From Candidatus Melainabacteria bacterium (GTDB taxonomy: Bacteria; Cyanobacteriota; Vampirovibrionia; Obscuribacterales; Obscuribacteraceae), in assembly GCA_003963305.1 (NCBI GenBank), contig RXJR01000008.1, positions 1 through 64,000 of the forward strand: a stretch of 64,000 bases of DNA, given 5' to 3'. Every line of letters starts with the position of its first letter. Position 1 is the first letter of the stretch. The notes below the pieces were generated by a model. The model was not told the DNA's origin, ran no database searches, and worked only from the letters and a program-made list of their open reading frames with translations. Shown piece after piece: positions 8,522 to 16,819 of this stretch. Both the position numbers and the translations under genes were made by a program.

Positions 8522-9544
8522 TCAGTCGTAAAGTTCGACGGTCTCTTTTTTGAGCAAAGCTGGTTTTATTCGCCCATCTTTTAGCGACAGGATGTCTCTA
8601 GTTCGCTCGACTGCACGTGGTGCGTTTGGGTTGACGCGAACGGCAGTGCCGATAATGCTCACCGTCAGGTTGTGGTGCTCTCGTTCGTACCCTTGATTTT
8701 GCATTTCGCCCATATCGGGTCCTCGCAGGCGTACTTCCTGCAGCTTGCGGTCGATAGTGACGCCGACTATGCCGTTTGCACCAAGTCGCCGTGCCTGATC
8801 GTGCATATTGTCGAGAGCGCGATTGCGAGCCCGTCCGAGACCCAGACTGAAGTGGTCGAACTCGGTGTTGCCGAATGATGTATGAATATACTCATCCTGG
8901 GCTGTGGTGAACAGAAACCATGTGCAGTAGCCCCAGACGAGACCTGCGGCGTCGAATCCAGCTCTATGCAGTGCCCACCACTCCTGCACTGAGAGATCGC
9001 TGAGAAAGGGTCTTGACGGCATGTTACCCGGTCCTTGCACGGCTGTGCCCATGACCTGAACTTCGACCAATTTTTCGCCCCATTCATGGCGAATCATCTT
9101 CAAAGTAACGCCTACTACTCCGTGACCGCCGATCAAGTACAATTCCTGTTCCATGCGCGAAACGGCAAGAGTCGTAGCTTTGTCGTAGGCATGCGATAGG
9201 ACTGTCACCTCACAATCGGTCATTGATGCGAAAGCCTGACCAACGTGCCAGACGGCGCTGCCCATCACGAGACCGCGCGGACGGTAGCCGTGTCGGCGCA
9301 GCAGTGCCAGTTCGTCGGGGGCGAGGTTGCTTGTGAATATGCAATTTTCCTGGTCTGCATTTTGTCCGAGTTCTTCCAGTCTTTGTTTTGCCTGAATGGG
9401 AATGCCGCCTTGAGCCAGTACCTCAAGGTCGATGCTCTGTCGCTCAAGCTCGGATTGACGCACGTCTTCAATTCGCTGTTTGAGTTCTTTTCTTCGTTTT
9501 TCTTCGTCGGGATCTTTCGGTCCGAACCATTTCGTGAAAACCAT
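8522..9544 (-). CDS. Tandem YbjQ-like (DUF74) protein, second gene of operon
   Basis: A 340-residue protein with a charged helical N-terminus (about residues 1-60, Glu/Arg/Lys-rich) and two YbjQ/DUF74-like domains. The first ends in a GVVGVTLKM block and VQVMGTAV; the second has ANGIVGVTIDRK and SIIGTAVRV. The G-I-V-G-V and GTAV motifs are hallmarks of the pentamer-forming YbjQ fold, whose function is not established, although it is often annotated as heavy-metal binding. It lies 17 nt downstream of the gene at 9562 and is surely co-transcribed. An AGGTAA box precedes ATG 9544. Conserved LxxxGYRPRGLVMGS-like starts define each domain. Confidence 0.8.
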   Translation of the reverse strand: MVFTKWFGPKDPDEEKRRKELKQRIEDVRQSELERQSIDLEVLAQGGIPIQAKQRLEELGQNADQENCIFTSNLAPDELALLRRHGYRPRGLVMGSAVWHVGQAFASMTDCEVTVLSHAYDKATTLAVSRMEQELYLIGGHGVVGVTLKMIRHEWGEKLVEVQVMGTAVQGPGNMPSRPFLSDLSVQEWWALHRAGFDAAGLVWGYCTWFLFTTAQDEYIHTSFGNTEFDHFSLGLGRARNRALDNMHDQARRLGANGIVGVTIDRKLQEVRLRGPDMGEMQNQGYEREHHNLTVSIIGTAVRVNPNAPRAVERTRDILSLKDGRIKPALLKKETVELYD

Positions 9545-9561
9545 GATATTACCTGTGGTGC

Positions 9562-10389
9562 TCAGTCGATCAGAGGCAGCACCAGAACTGGTGGCTCGAT
9601 GACGTGGTCTTTGCTGATTTCCTCTACGGCTGTGCCGATGGCAAAGAACTCGATTACTTGCGGACCCCAGGCATGCGTTTTTTCATGAATGTTGGCTCCG
9701 ACGATGCCCTTGGCGCCTAATTCTTCAGCTTCTCTCTGCATGCGTTCCATAGCCAGTTCCCGACTGTCGTAAAGTGCTTGAGTGTACTGCGTCAGTTCGA
9801 CGTTCTGGCTGAAGGTGCGCATGTACGAGAGGAAACCTTGTTGTGCGACATGATAGACGCAATTTCCCATCACCATTCCGAGCGGTCTGTAGCCTGAGCG
9901 CAGGAGAATGTAAAAGTCTTGCCCGGTCAGGTCTGATGTGAATGGGCGTCCGCGCTTGTTCTTAAAGCGATGAGGGTCATTTCGGTGCACTACAGCAGTT
10001 CCCATGGCGACAAATTCAGCGACATGAGAGCCCCATTCTTTGTGATTGACGTCAAGCCGTACACCGACGATACCGTCGGCACCAAGTGCGTGAGCCTCTT
10101 CTTCCATGCGGCTCATGGCCAGTTCGCGAGCGTGATACATGGCTTGTGTCAGCACTGTCATTTCCTGGTTTTGGGTCCATGCAGCCATTTGATAGCCGAC
10201 ATGGTAGATTGAGCTGCCGACGACGAGCCCGACTGGGTCGAAACCAGCTTCTTTGACCAGCAGAAACTCACTTGTCGAAAGATCGCTTGTGAAAAGCCGC
10301 CTGTGCTGCTCATCCTGACCACGCATCTCGACCAGCCGCTCTTGCGCATGTGCCGGTAGAGCGTTGAACTCCGGGTCATCTTCATTCAC
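9562..10389 (-). CDS. Tandem YbjQ-like (DUF74) protein, first gene of operon
   Basis: A 275-residue protein with two YbjQ-like domains. Each starts with FTSDLS/T and LxxxGxxPLGxVxGxxxYHV, and each ends with LGADGIVGVRLD or LGAKGIVGANIH and a final GTAV. It is a paralog of the downstream gene but lacks that gene's charged N-terminal extension. The start codon is GTG at 10389, set by GAGGTGA 8 nt upstream. Having four such domains in one operon suggests a built-in hetero-oligomer; that is inference. The promoter probably lies in the dyad at 10532-10556. Confidence 0.8.
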   Translation of the reverse strand: MNEDDPEFNALPAHAQERLVEMRGQDEQHRRLFTSDLSTSEFLLVKEAGFDPVGLVVGSSIYHVGYQMAAWTQNQEMTVLTQAMYHARELAMSRMEEEAHALGADGIVGVRLDVNHKEWGSHVAEFVAMGTAVVHRNDPHRFKNKRGRPFTSDLTGQDFYILLRSGYRPLGMVMGNCVYHVAQQGFLSYMRTFSQNVELTQYTQALYDSRELAMERMQREAEELGAKGIVGANIHEKTHAWGPQVIEFFAIGTAVEEISKDHVIEPPVLVLPLID

Positions 10390-10531
10390 TGTGGCTCACC
10401 TCATTTGGCTGTGCACGCCATGCCGACTGGCTTGCGATGCAATTGTGTGACGGTGCTCGACCTGACTGGTTATCAGTCGATCAGGACTCAACATCATAGA
10501 ACTTTCAGAGCTGCTTGGCCTCTCCATGTTT

Positions 10532-10556
10532 GTTATACTGTAGATTATAGTATAAC
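10532..10556 (-). promoter_or_regulatory. Dyad operator/promoter of the YbjQ operon
   Basis: An almost perfect 25-bp inverted repeat, GTTATACT-N9-AGTATAAC, with TATAAT on the minus strand at 10544-10549. It lies about 145 bp upstream of the YbjQ operon and just past the terminator of the ABC transporter gene. A dyad overlapping a -10 box is a typical repressor site. Confidence 0.55.
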
Positions 10557-10560
10557 GCGA

Positions 10561-10598
10561 GAAAAAGTGAAGAAACCAAGGCGGTACCTGGTTTCTTC
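10561..10598 (-). terminator. Rho-independent terminator of the ABC transporter gene
   Basis: On the minus strand GAAGAAACCA and TGGTTTCTTC form a 10-bp stem around a 10-nt loop, followed by ACTTTTTC. It is about 100 bp downstream of the ABC transporter stop. Confidence 0.7.
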
Positions 10599-10624
10599 GT
10601 TGATGAAAGCGCAGACGAGGCGCA

Positions 10625-10678
10625 GGGAGGAGCGATAGATCCGAGCTTGCGCTGCGGGTTTTCTCGCTCCTCCTCGCC
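10625..10678. other. Second inverted repeat after the ABC transporter
   Basis: GGAGGAGCGA (from about 10627) is complementary to TCGCTCCTCC (ending about 10675). It could be a long hairpin in the 3' UTR of the ABC transporter mRNA. Confidence 0.4.
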
Positions 10679-10690
10679 TAACACGCTGGC

Positions 10691-12877
10691 TTACTGACCA
10701 GGTGCTTCGACTGCACGCATGCGCCAGCCGCCCTTGCCGTCGCCCAGAAGCTGCACCACATCGTGGTGGAACTTCATCAGACCAGGCTTGTGCGTGACGC
10801 TCAGCAGGGTCATGCCGTGGGCAATCATCTGCTGGTACAGGTTCTCTTCGTTCTTCGCGTCGAGACCCGAAGTCGCTTCGTCGGCGATGACCAGACGCAC
10901 CTTGTTGATCAGGGCACGTGCCACCACCAGACGCTGACGCTCACCACCCGAGAGCTTGTCCCAGTTGTAGAGCGAGTCCAGCCCGCCGACGCGTTCGACG
11001 AAGTCTTCCGGCAGGTTGACCTGCTTGAGCACGGCGATGAGCTTTTCGTCGCTGACGTTCTGCGCAGACGGATACTGGATCTGATCTCTCAGAGTCGCAT
11101 CCATCGGCAGGTAAGCCAGCTGTGTCAGCATCAGGCGTTCGCCGATGCCGGGCACGCGAATGTTGCCTTCACCGCGGTTCCACAGGGGCAGACCGACGAT
11201 CGAGCGCAAGAGCGAGGTCTTGCCCGAGCCGCTTTCGCCGACGATGGCGACATTGCGACCAGGCACCATGTGCAGGCTGAAGTCCTTGATGATGATCTTC
11301 TCGCGATCGGGCGTGAAGAGCGTCAGGTTGTCGATGTCGAGCAACTGACGCGAGTCTTCCTGGATGTTGATGCGCGTGGAGCCGTCCTTCTCGACGTTGT
11401 CGAGGCGTTCCAGTTCGTCACGCAGCTCGCCCACACGGTTGACGCTCGCCATCAGGCCGGTCAGTGCACTGAACTGCGACACGAAGATCGACGCAGAAGA
11501 GAGAATTTCACCGAAGGCACCGACCGCTTGCGAGATCGTGCCGAAGGCGACCTGGCCGGCGAAGTAGAACGGTGCCAGAGCACCGTAAGGCAGCAGCGAC
11601 GCCACCTGGTTGTAGCCCGAGGTGAAGAAGCCGAGGTTCCGCTGCCAGCGCACGATGGCGTAGTTGTTCTTCAGCGACAGCATGAAACGCCACCACAGGC
11701 GGTCATACTCGCGCTGTTCGCCACGGTAGGCGGCGATCGGCTCGGCGTACTTCTCGAACATCACCATGCCAACACGATAGTCGGCACCGAGTTGCTTCTG
11801 CTTCGCCTGCAGTCCGATCAGACGGGCGCCGACACGCACGACTCCGTTGGAGCCCATGAGTGCGTAGCCGATCAGGATCCAGAGCAGCAGGTGTTGAATC
11901 TGGTAGACCTGACCGAAGAGCGGAATGTTGTAGGTGAGACCTTCTTCAGCCTTCCAGAGAACGTGGCCGAAGAGGCAGAACGTCACCACCGAGTCGACGA
12001 TGGAGAACATGAAGGACATCGCCGCCGAGCACATGGCAGGCACGTCCTGCTGGATGCGTTCGTTCGGGTTGTCCGGGTTGCGCGACAGGCTGATCGGGTA
12101 GTAATGCCGGGCCTTGGTCATGTACAGACGCATCATGAAACGCGTCGTGAACATCGTCCACTCGAGAGTGAGCAGGTTCTTGACGTAGGAATAGACCGGT
12201 CCGAGAATCGTGTAGATGCCCAGCACGGTGGCGAACGACCAGAGAATTTGCGTGAACGCGGCGGCGTTCTTCTCGGTGATCGAGTTCATGAACGCGCCGT
12301 TCAGGCTGTTCATCTGCACGGCCAGCATGTTGACCAGGTAGATGCCGAGACCCGAAAGAGCGATCAGCAGCCACGCCTTGACGAATTCCGGAACGCTGAA
12401 CAGCTGGCGACCGGCGATGAAGCGCGGCAGCGGCAGCAATGATTCTTGCCATTCCGGCTTGGGCAGGCTCTGCCAGAACTTGCGGAAGACGGCAAGCCCG
12501 GCGACGATTTCGGCGGCGATGAACCACTGCCCGAGGGCGGCGTGCATGCCATCGCTCACCGGAGAGGTGAGGAAGAAATACAGCGCTGCGCCGCCGGCCA
12601 GCCAGGCGAACGGCATTGCCACCGTCTTCGGTGTCAGCGCGTTCTTGAAGCGATGCGCCCAGGGAACCGGAATTCCCTTGGGGATGGTGACCACCCACTT
12701 GTCGGTGGAGAGCAGGAAGGGGTAGAAGAAGCCCCAGATTCGACCGGCAGAACCGTGCGTGTCACGCTTCTTGTAGAGGTCGACATAGCCGAACGAAAGC
12801 ACTGATGCCGCAAAAGCAATCAACTGCCAGGAGAGCCAGACGACTGGCTTAGTCAGACTAGAGATACGATTGAACAT
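10691..12877 (-). CDS. ABC transporter, fused permease-ATPase of the SbmA/BacA-YddA type
   Basis: A 728-residue inner-membrane protein. Residues 1 to about 510 form the membrane domain with six or more helices and the ABC_membrane_2-like segment TRFMMRLYMTKARHYYPISL followed by NPDNPNERIQQDV, typical of the BacA/YddA/ABCD group. The ATPase domain follows: Walker A GESGSGKTS near residue 545, signature LSGGERQRL near 640, and Walker B RLVIADEATSGLD near 663. Relatives move cobalamin, fatty-acyl compounds or peptides; the substrate here is unknown. The N-terminus is extended compared with SbmA. GGGAG precedes ATG 12877. GC and codon bias are high, as in other genes here with leader dyads. Confidence 0.88.
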   Translation of the reverse strand: MFNRISSLTKPVVWLSWQLIAFAASVLSFGYVDLYKKRDTHGSAGRIWGFFYPFLLSTDKWVVTIPKGIPVPWAHRFKNALTPKTVAMPFAWLAGGAALYFFLTSPVSDGMHAALGQWFIAAEIVAGLAVFRKFWQSLPKPEWQESLLPLPRFIAGRQLFSVPEFVKAWLLIALSGLGIYLVNMLAVQMNSLNGAFMNSITEKNAAAFTQILWSFATVLGIYTILGPVYSYVKNLLTLEWTMFTTRFMMRLYMTKARHYYPISLSRNPDNPNERIQQDVPAMCSAAMSFMFSIVDSVVTFCLFGHVLWKAEEGLTYNIPLFGQVYQIQHLLLWILIGYALMGSNGVVRVGARLIGLQAKQKQLGADYRVGMVMFEKYAEPIAAYRGEQREYDRLWWRFMLSLKNNYAIVRWQRNLGFFTSGYNQVASLLPYGALAPFYFAGQVAFGTISQAVGAFGEILSSASIFVSQFSALTGLMASVNRVGELRDELERLDNVEKDGSTRINIQEDSRQLLDIDNLTLFTPDREKIIIKDFSLHMVPGRNVAIVGESGSGKTSLLRSIVGLPLWNRGEGNIRVPGIGERLMLTQLAYLPMDATLRDQIQYPSAQNVSDEKLIAVLKQVNLPEDFVERVGGLDSLYNWDKLSGGERQRLVVARALINKVRLVIADEATSGLDAKNEENLYQQMIAHGMTLLSVTHKPGLMKFHHDVVQLLGDGKGGWRMRAVEAPGQ

Positions 12878-12951
12878 CGCATACTCCCTATGTTTTGGAG
12901 CCGTCTGCCCGCAGGCTAGAGCGACTCTGGTTACTTCAATGACTGGCCAGA

Positions 12952-12983
12952 CTGAGGGACTTCCGGTTATGGAAGTCCCTCAG
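12952..12983 (-). other. 13-bp stem hairpin in the ABC transporter leader
   Basis: CTGAGGGACTTCC and GGAAGTCCCTCAG pair perfectly around a 6-nt loop. It lies between the secreted-protein gene and the ABC transporter gene, both minus strand. No U-tract follows, so it may be a processed 3' end or a leader element. A dyad variant (CACCGTGACGTGGTG) lies at about 13019-13033. Confidence 0.6.
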
Positions 12984-13059
12984 AACTTTGGTGTTTGCCC
13001 TAGGGATACGAGGCAGAGACACCGTGACGTGGTGCCGTCGACCAGCCGCTCTTGCGGGG

Positions 13060-13719
13060 TTACTGGGCCAGCTTCTGCTGCAGCACGTTGCCGATCTGGT
13101 TGGCGAGCTCTTCGCCGAAGATCTTCTTGCCGAGCTGATTCATGCGGGTCTGGGTGTTCTTCATGGCGGCGTCGTGGATCGGGCCGACCATCTCGTTGGC
13201 GTCGTCGAGCGGCTTCATGGCCGCGTCGATGTCGGCGATCAGGGCGGCGATGTCCTTCTCGGCCTTGAGCTTGGCGCCGACCGCTCCGAGCTGCTCGAAG
13301 CCGCCCATGAGCTGCGCGCGCACCGGCATGACCTGCTGGTCGAGCGGCACGGCCAGGTCGATGACCTTCTGCACCGAAGCGGTGTAGCTGTCCTGGGCGG
13401 TCTTGGCGGCGGCGTCGTTGCCGGCGTTCTTGGCGTCGACGTAGGCCTTCGCGAGGGCGGGCAGTCCGTCCAGCTCGGTCTTGATCTGGGCCAGGGCGCC
13501 GGCCACCTCGGGCGAGCTGATGCCGGTCTTGAAGCGCGTCAGCACGGCGACCGCGCCCTTGTGGTTGGCGTCGTAGATCTCGGCCTGCGACTTGCCCTGC
13601 ACCGCGGTGGCGGCGGCGGGGGTCTTGGCCTTGGGCGGCGCAGCCATGGCGACGCCCGAGAGGGAGGAGAGAGCGAGGGCCGCAGCGGCGGCGGCCAGAA
13701 CGATGGACTTGCGGATCAT
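13060..13719 (-). CDS. Secreted Ala-rich helical protein
   Basis: A 219-residue exported protein. Residues 1-26 are a classical signal peptide (MIRKSIVLAAAAAALALSS, cleavage at MAMA/AA-type site). The mature protein is almost all alpha-helix, rich in Ala, Lys, Asp and Gln, without cysteines or enzyme motifs; a periplasmic helical-bundle role is plausible but unproven. AAGGAAAC precedes the ATG and an 18-bp palindrome lies in the leader at 13743. It is followed by the ABC transporter and preceded by the S41 protease, all on the minus strand, but the gaps are too long to call an operon. Confidence 0.75.
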   Translation of the reverse strand: MIRKSIVLAAAAAALALSSLSGVAMAAPPKAKTPAAATAVQGKSQAEIYDANHKGAVAVLTRFKTGISSPEVAGALAQIKTELDGLPALAKAYVDAKNAGNDAAAKTAQDSYTASVQKVIDLAVPLDQQVMPVRAQLMGGFEQLGAVGAKLKAEKDIAALIADIDAAMKPLDDANEMVGPIHDAAMKNTQTRMNQLGKKIFGEELANQIGNVLQQKLAQ

Positions 13720-13742
13720 GGTAGTTTCCTTGTCAGTTACAT

Positions 13743-13760
13743 GCCACTGCCGGCAGTGGC
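13743..13760 (-). promoter_or_regulatory. 18-bp perfect palindrome in leader
   Basis: GCCACTGCCGGCAGTGGC lies 23 bp upstream of the start codon at 13719. In the RNA it would fold back just before the ribosome binding site. Confidence 0.6.
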
Positions 13761-13885
13761 TGGATGAAATCCGGCGTCCGCACTCGAGTGAGAGCGGATT
13801 AAGAGTCGACGGCGCACGCAGTTGCCACCGTGAAGTGGTTGACCGCGTGCGCCTGGTTCGTCGAAGTGTTCAACAGGCGCAGCTG

Positions 13886-15700
13886 TTACTGCTCCTGCGA
13901 TTCGTCCAGCTTGGTGAGCGGCAGCCGATCGGCGGCGTCCCGCTTGGCCATCTCGTCTTCGAAGCGAGCGTCGTTGATCTTGGCGCGCTCGGCTTCGATC
14001 GCCCGAACGGCCTTGATGTGCGCCGACAGTTCACGCAGAGTGGCGACAGCCACATCGCGCTGAGCGTCGGTCTGGCCGTAGTCCTTGGGCTGTTCGACGA
14101 TCTTGTCGGGGATGATGCCCTTGTGCTTGGTATCCATGCCACCGGGATAGAACTGCCCGTTGGTGATCTCCATGCCGCCACCTTCCGGAAGCGGGAGCTC
14201 CGGCATGATGGCACCCTTGCCGGCGCTGCCCTGACCGACGATGACGGCCCGGTGCGTCGCCTGCAGTGCGCCCGCGAAGATTTCCGAGGCGCTGTAGGAG
14301 TCGACGTTGATCTCGACGGTGATCGGCATGTCGGGCGAAATCGCCGGCAGAAGCGGGTTCTGTTCGACAAAGCCGGGGTTGCGAGCAGCGGCGACGCCGT
14401 AAGACGGGTCGTACGCAACGCGCTTGGCGGCCTGGATCTGCTTCTCGGAGTCAGGGTCGGTCGTCTTCTTGGTGGCGATGATGGAGAAACCATCTGCCAT
14501 CGAGGTCTCGACCTGGGTGAGCGTGTTGGCGCCCACATCGCGCTGCACCTGCTTGAGGATCAGACCGCGCGGCACGAGCATCTCGAGCATCGCCGTGACG
14601 TAGTCCAGGCGACCGCCCGGGTTGCCGCGCACGTTGATGTTGATGCCGATCATGCCGGCCTTCTCGGCGCCGGTGATGGCGTCGTAGAAGTCGTCGAGCA
14701 GGAAGTCGTTGGTGAAGTTCTCGATCTCGATGTTGCGGATGCCGTCGACATCGTGGATGGTGACAGCACGCTGCTTGACCGCATCGCGGGTGAGCGTGAA
14801 GGTGAGCGGAATCAGCTTGCCGGCAGAGTTCTTGCGCAGCACCTTGAGCCCGACGGACGAACCCAGGTCACCGCGAATCAGCTTGATGGCGGCGTCCTGG
14901 CCCATGCCCGCGACCGGAGTCCAGACGATGGGGTCGGTGCAGCCGTCGGGCTTGCAGAACGTGCCGACGTCGGTGACGATGTCGCCCGCCTTGAGGATGC
15001 CATCAGCCGGACCCTGACGCACGGGGGCGTCGATGATCAGCTCGTGGCCGGGTCCGATGATCGCAAGCGCGCTCATCTTCTCCTCGTATTCCTTGCGGGT
15101 CAGGCCGGAGGCGGGGGCGTTGCCGAAGATGGCCTTCTGGATCTCCCACATGTTGTTCATGCGGAGGATGGCGCCGATGCCGCCGTCGAGGACCGGATGC
15201 CGCGACTGCTTGTCGATGGCCGCGGCTTCTTCGGCGTTGTGCACGAAGTCGAAGCGCTCGTGCGTGAAGTCGCGGGCGCGGCGAATCAGGGCGAAGGTGT
15301 TCTTGATGCGATCGGCTTCGGAGACGCCGTCCATCTTCAGGTAGTCCGAGTTGATCCAGACCTCGGGAGCGAACTGCTTCTCGAACTCGGCGCGCTTGGC
15401 GTCATCGGCCAGCGGCATGGAGAAGGCGCGGATGAGCTGGAACGCGCACGTGTACTCGTGCACGCTGTTGAAGATGCCGGGCGCCTTGGAGCGGCAGTCG
15501 TTGTCGATGCCCGCCGAGTTGGCCTTGGCAGCGACGGTGGGGGCGGGAGCGGCCTTGGCCGGCTTGGAGGTTGCAGGGGTCGCCGGCGCCTTCTTGGCGA
15601 CGTAGACGAAATCAGACGAGACCGGCGGCGAGGCGAAAACGCCAGACGCCGGCAAAAGCAGGGCGACGACAGCAGCCGTCACACGCAGGAACTTTTTCAT
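13886..15700 (-). CDS. Exported S41 (tail-specific/CtpA-like) protease
   Basis: A 604-residue protein with a signal peptide (MKKFLRVTAAVVALLLPASG). A PDZ-like region near residues 230-270 contains DAPVRQGPADGILKAGD. The S41 core has Ser470 in the YSASEIFAGAL segment and Lys495 in GQGSAGKG. Their 25-residue spacing equals that of Ser430 and Lys455 in E. coli Tsp, so the Ser-Lys dyad is intact. It should act on periplasmic or extracellular proteins, for example in C-terminal processing. The C-terminal 70 residues are charged and helical. The start at 15700 is set by GGAG and the signal peptide; an upstream in-frame ATG would bury the signal. Confidence 0.87.
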   Translation of the reverse strand: MKKFLRVTAAVVALLLPASGVFASPPVSSDFVYVAKKAPATPATSKPAKAAPAPTVAAKANSAGIDNDCRSKAPGIFNSVHEYTCAFQLIRAFSMPLADDAKRAEFEKQFAPEVWINSDYLKMDGVSEADRIKNTFALIRRARDFTHERFDFVHNAEEAAAIDKQSRHPVLDGGIGAILRMNNMWEIQKAIFGNAPASGLTRKEYEEKMSALAIIGPGHELIIDAPVRQGPADGILKAGDIVTDVGTFCKPDGCTDPIVWTPVAGMGQDAAIKLIRGDLGSSVGLKVLRKNSAGKLIPLTFTLTRDAVKQRAVTIHDVDGIRNIEIENFTNDFLLDDFYDAITGAEKAGMIGININVRGNPGGRLDYVTAMLEMLVPRGLILKQVQRDVGANTLTQVETSMADGFSIIATKKTTDPDSEKQIQAAKRVAYDPSYGVAAARNPGFVEQNPLLPAISPDMPITVEINVDSYSASEIFAGALQATHRAVIVGQGSAGKGAIMPELPLPEGGGMEITNGQFYPGGMDTKHKGIIPDKIVEQPKDYGQTDAQRDVAVATLRELSAHIKAVRAIEAERAKINDARFEDEMAKRDAADRLPLTKLDESQEQ

Positions 15701-16819
15701 GATGGGACTCCTAACGGTCACGAAGGAGCGGACCGAGTTGTGTCGATTCGACAGTTCGCGCGCCGCGCGGTTGCTGTCATCTGCAAAGTTGTCGCCAGTC
15801 TCCGTCGACGTCGAAGGTTGGCGCATGATTCTGTGAGTAAAGCGGTCGTAGTAAAAAGCGAGGGCAAAAGCATGCTCCCGTTGATTGGACAGCGCTCAGT
15901 CGCAGCATCTCGAACCTGGGGGCTCGATTTGCAGTCGGAAGTTCAACCCGGGGCGAACTTAGCGGAGCCGTTAAACCTATCTGTGAATCCACGCCGAGCC
16001 ATGATTTATCTCAGTTCTTCTCGAGCCAGTGCCGTATCTCCACAGCGGTGAGCTGGTGGAAAGTGCGGCTAAAGTGCGAGCTGGCTTGAGGTGTGAGGTT
16101 TGCTCGTGGCTTTGGGTCGGACGATGGATATGCCCTATATCTCTATCAAGTCTTAAGATTCTGAGCTACAAAACTTTTGTATACACGCGCGCGTAATATC
16201 TGTTTACATAATTACATGGGGACTGCAGTGATCGTCCGAAACGGGCTTCCCATAAGCTTCTCAGGTGCACACCGCGGAACCCGGCCAGTATGTAACGCAG
16301 TCATCTGAGCTACGCGAAGACGGGGATATTTTGCTCAAAAGGCAACTGGTGACGATGCACGTTTTTCTTGTCTGTAAATCAGTCACAAATGGTGCCATCT
16401 TGCGCTAGCCAAATCTCAAGCATCTGGGTGCTCTGGTTGCCTTCGAAGTGTTAAACGAAGCGCGTGACCTTGCCTTCAGATTCGCACAGCTAGATCAGGT
16501 TCATAACAGTTTTTCCGACCTGACAAAGTTCGTGCGAGGAAAGTCTTGAAAAATGAATAAGTAGTACGTTTCTGGTATGTCGAGAATCAAATTTTTTGGT
16601 CAAAAAGTGCAGTCCAGTAACGTCACCCGTGGTGGCACATGAACCTTGAAACCTCAGCTATTTGTACGTCTCAATGATTAGCACAAGCAGCGCGAGTCTG
16701 GGTTGATGGCTCCAACTTTGATTTTTTTCCGATATCGGAAAAAATTGTGCAGGCGAAACCTCTTCTCAGCTTGTTGATATGGGTCGCATCGTATACGGGG
16801 TCCTTCATTCAGGGCTTAA
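15701..16819. other. 1.1-kb stretch without a recognisable gene
   Basis: It holds the leader of the S41 gene and the 3' flank of the MocR gene. I found no ORF with a ribosome binding site and no RNA gene. Features are an alternating CGCGCGCG run near 16185, AT-rich promoter-like DNA around 16160-16215, and the 22-bp palindrome at 16723. Confidence 0.4.
16723..16744. promoter_or_regulatory. 22-bp perfect palindrome
   Basis: Six T, then CCGATATCGG, then six A: a perfect palindrome. The T-run is on the 5' side of the stem, so it is not a terminator in either direction. It resembles a dimeric regulator site about 75 bp beyond the MocR gene's stop. Confidence 0.5.

Noticed and set aside
10763..12442. 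Long plus-strand ORF opposite the ABC transporter
   Set aside because: His/Arg/Asp-rich shadow; the minus strand encodes Walker A, signature and Walker B motifs.
13592..16051. Very long plus-strand ORF opposite the S41 protease
   Set aside because: It arises from GC-rich codon bias of the minus-strand protease; that protein has a catalytic dyad, signal peptide and ribosome binding site, while this frame has none.
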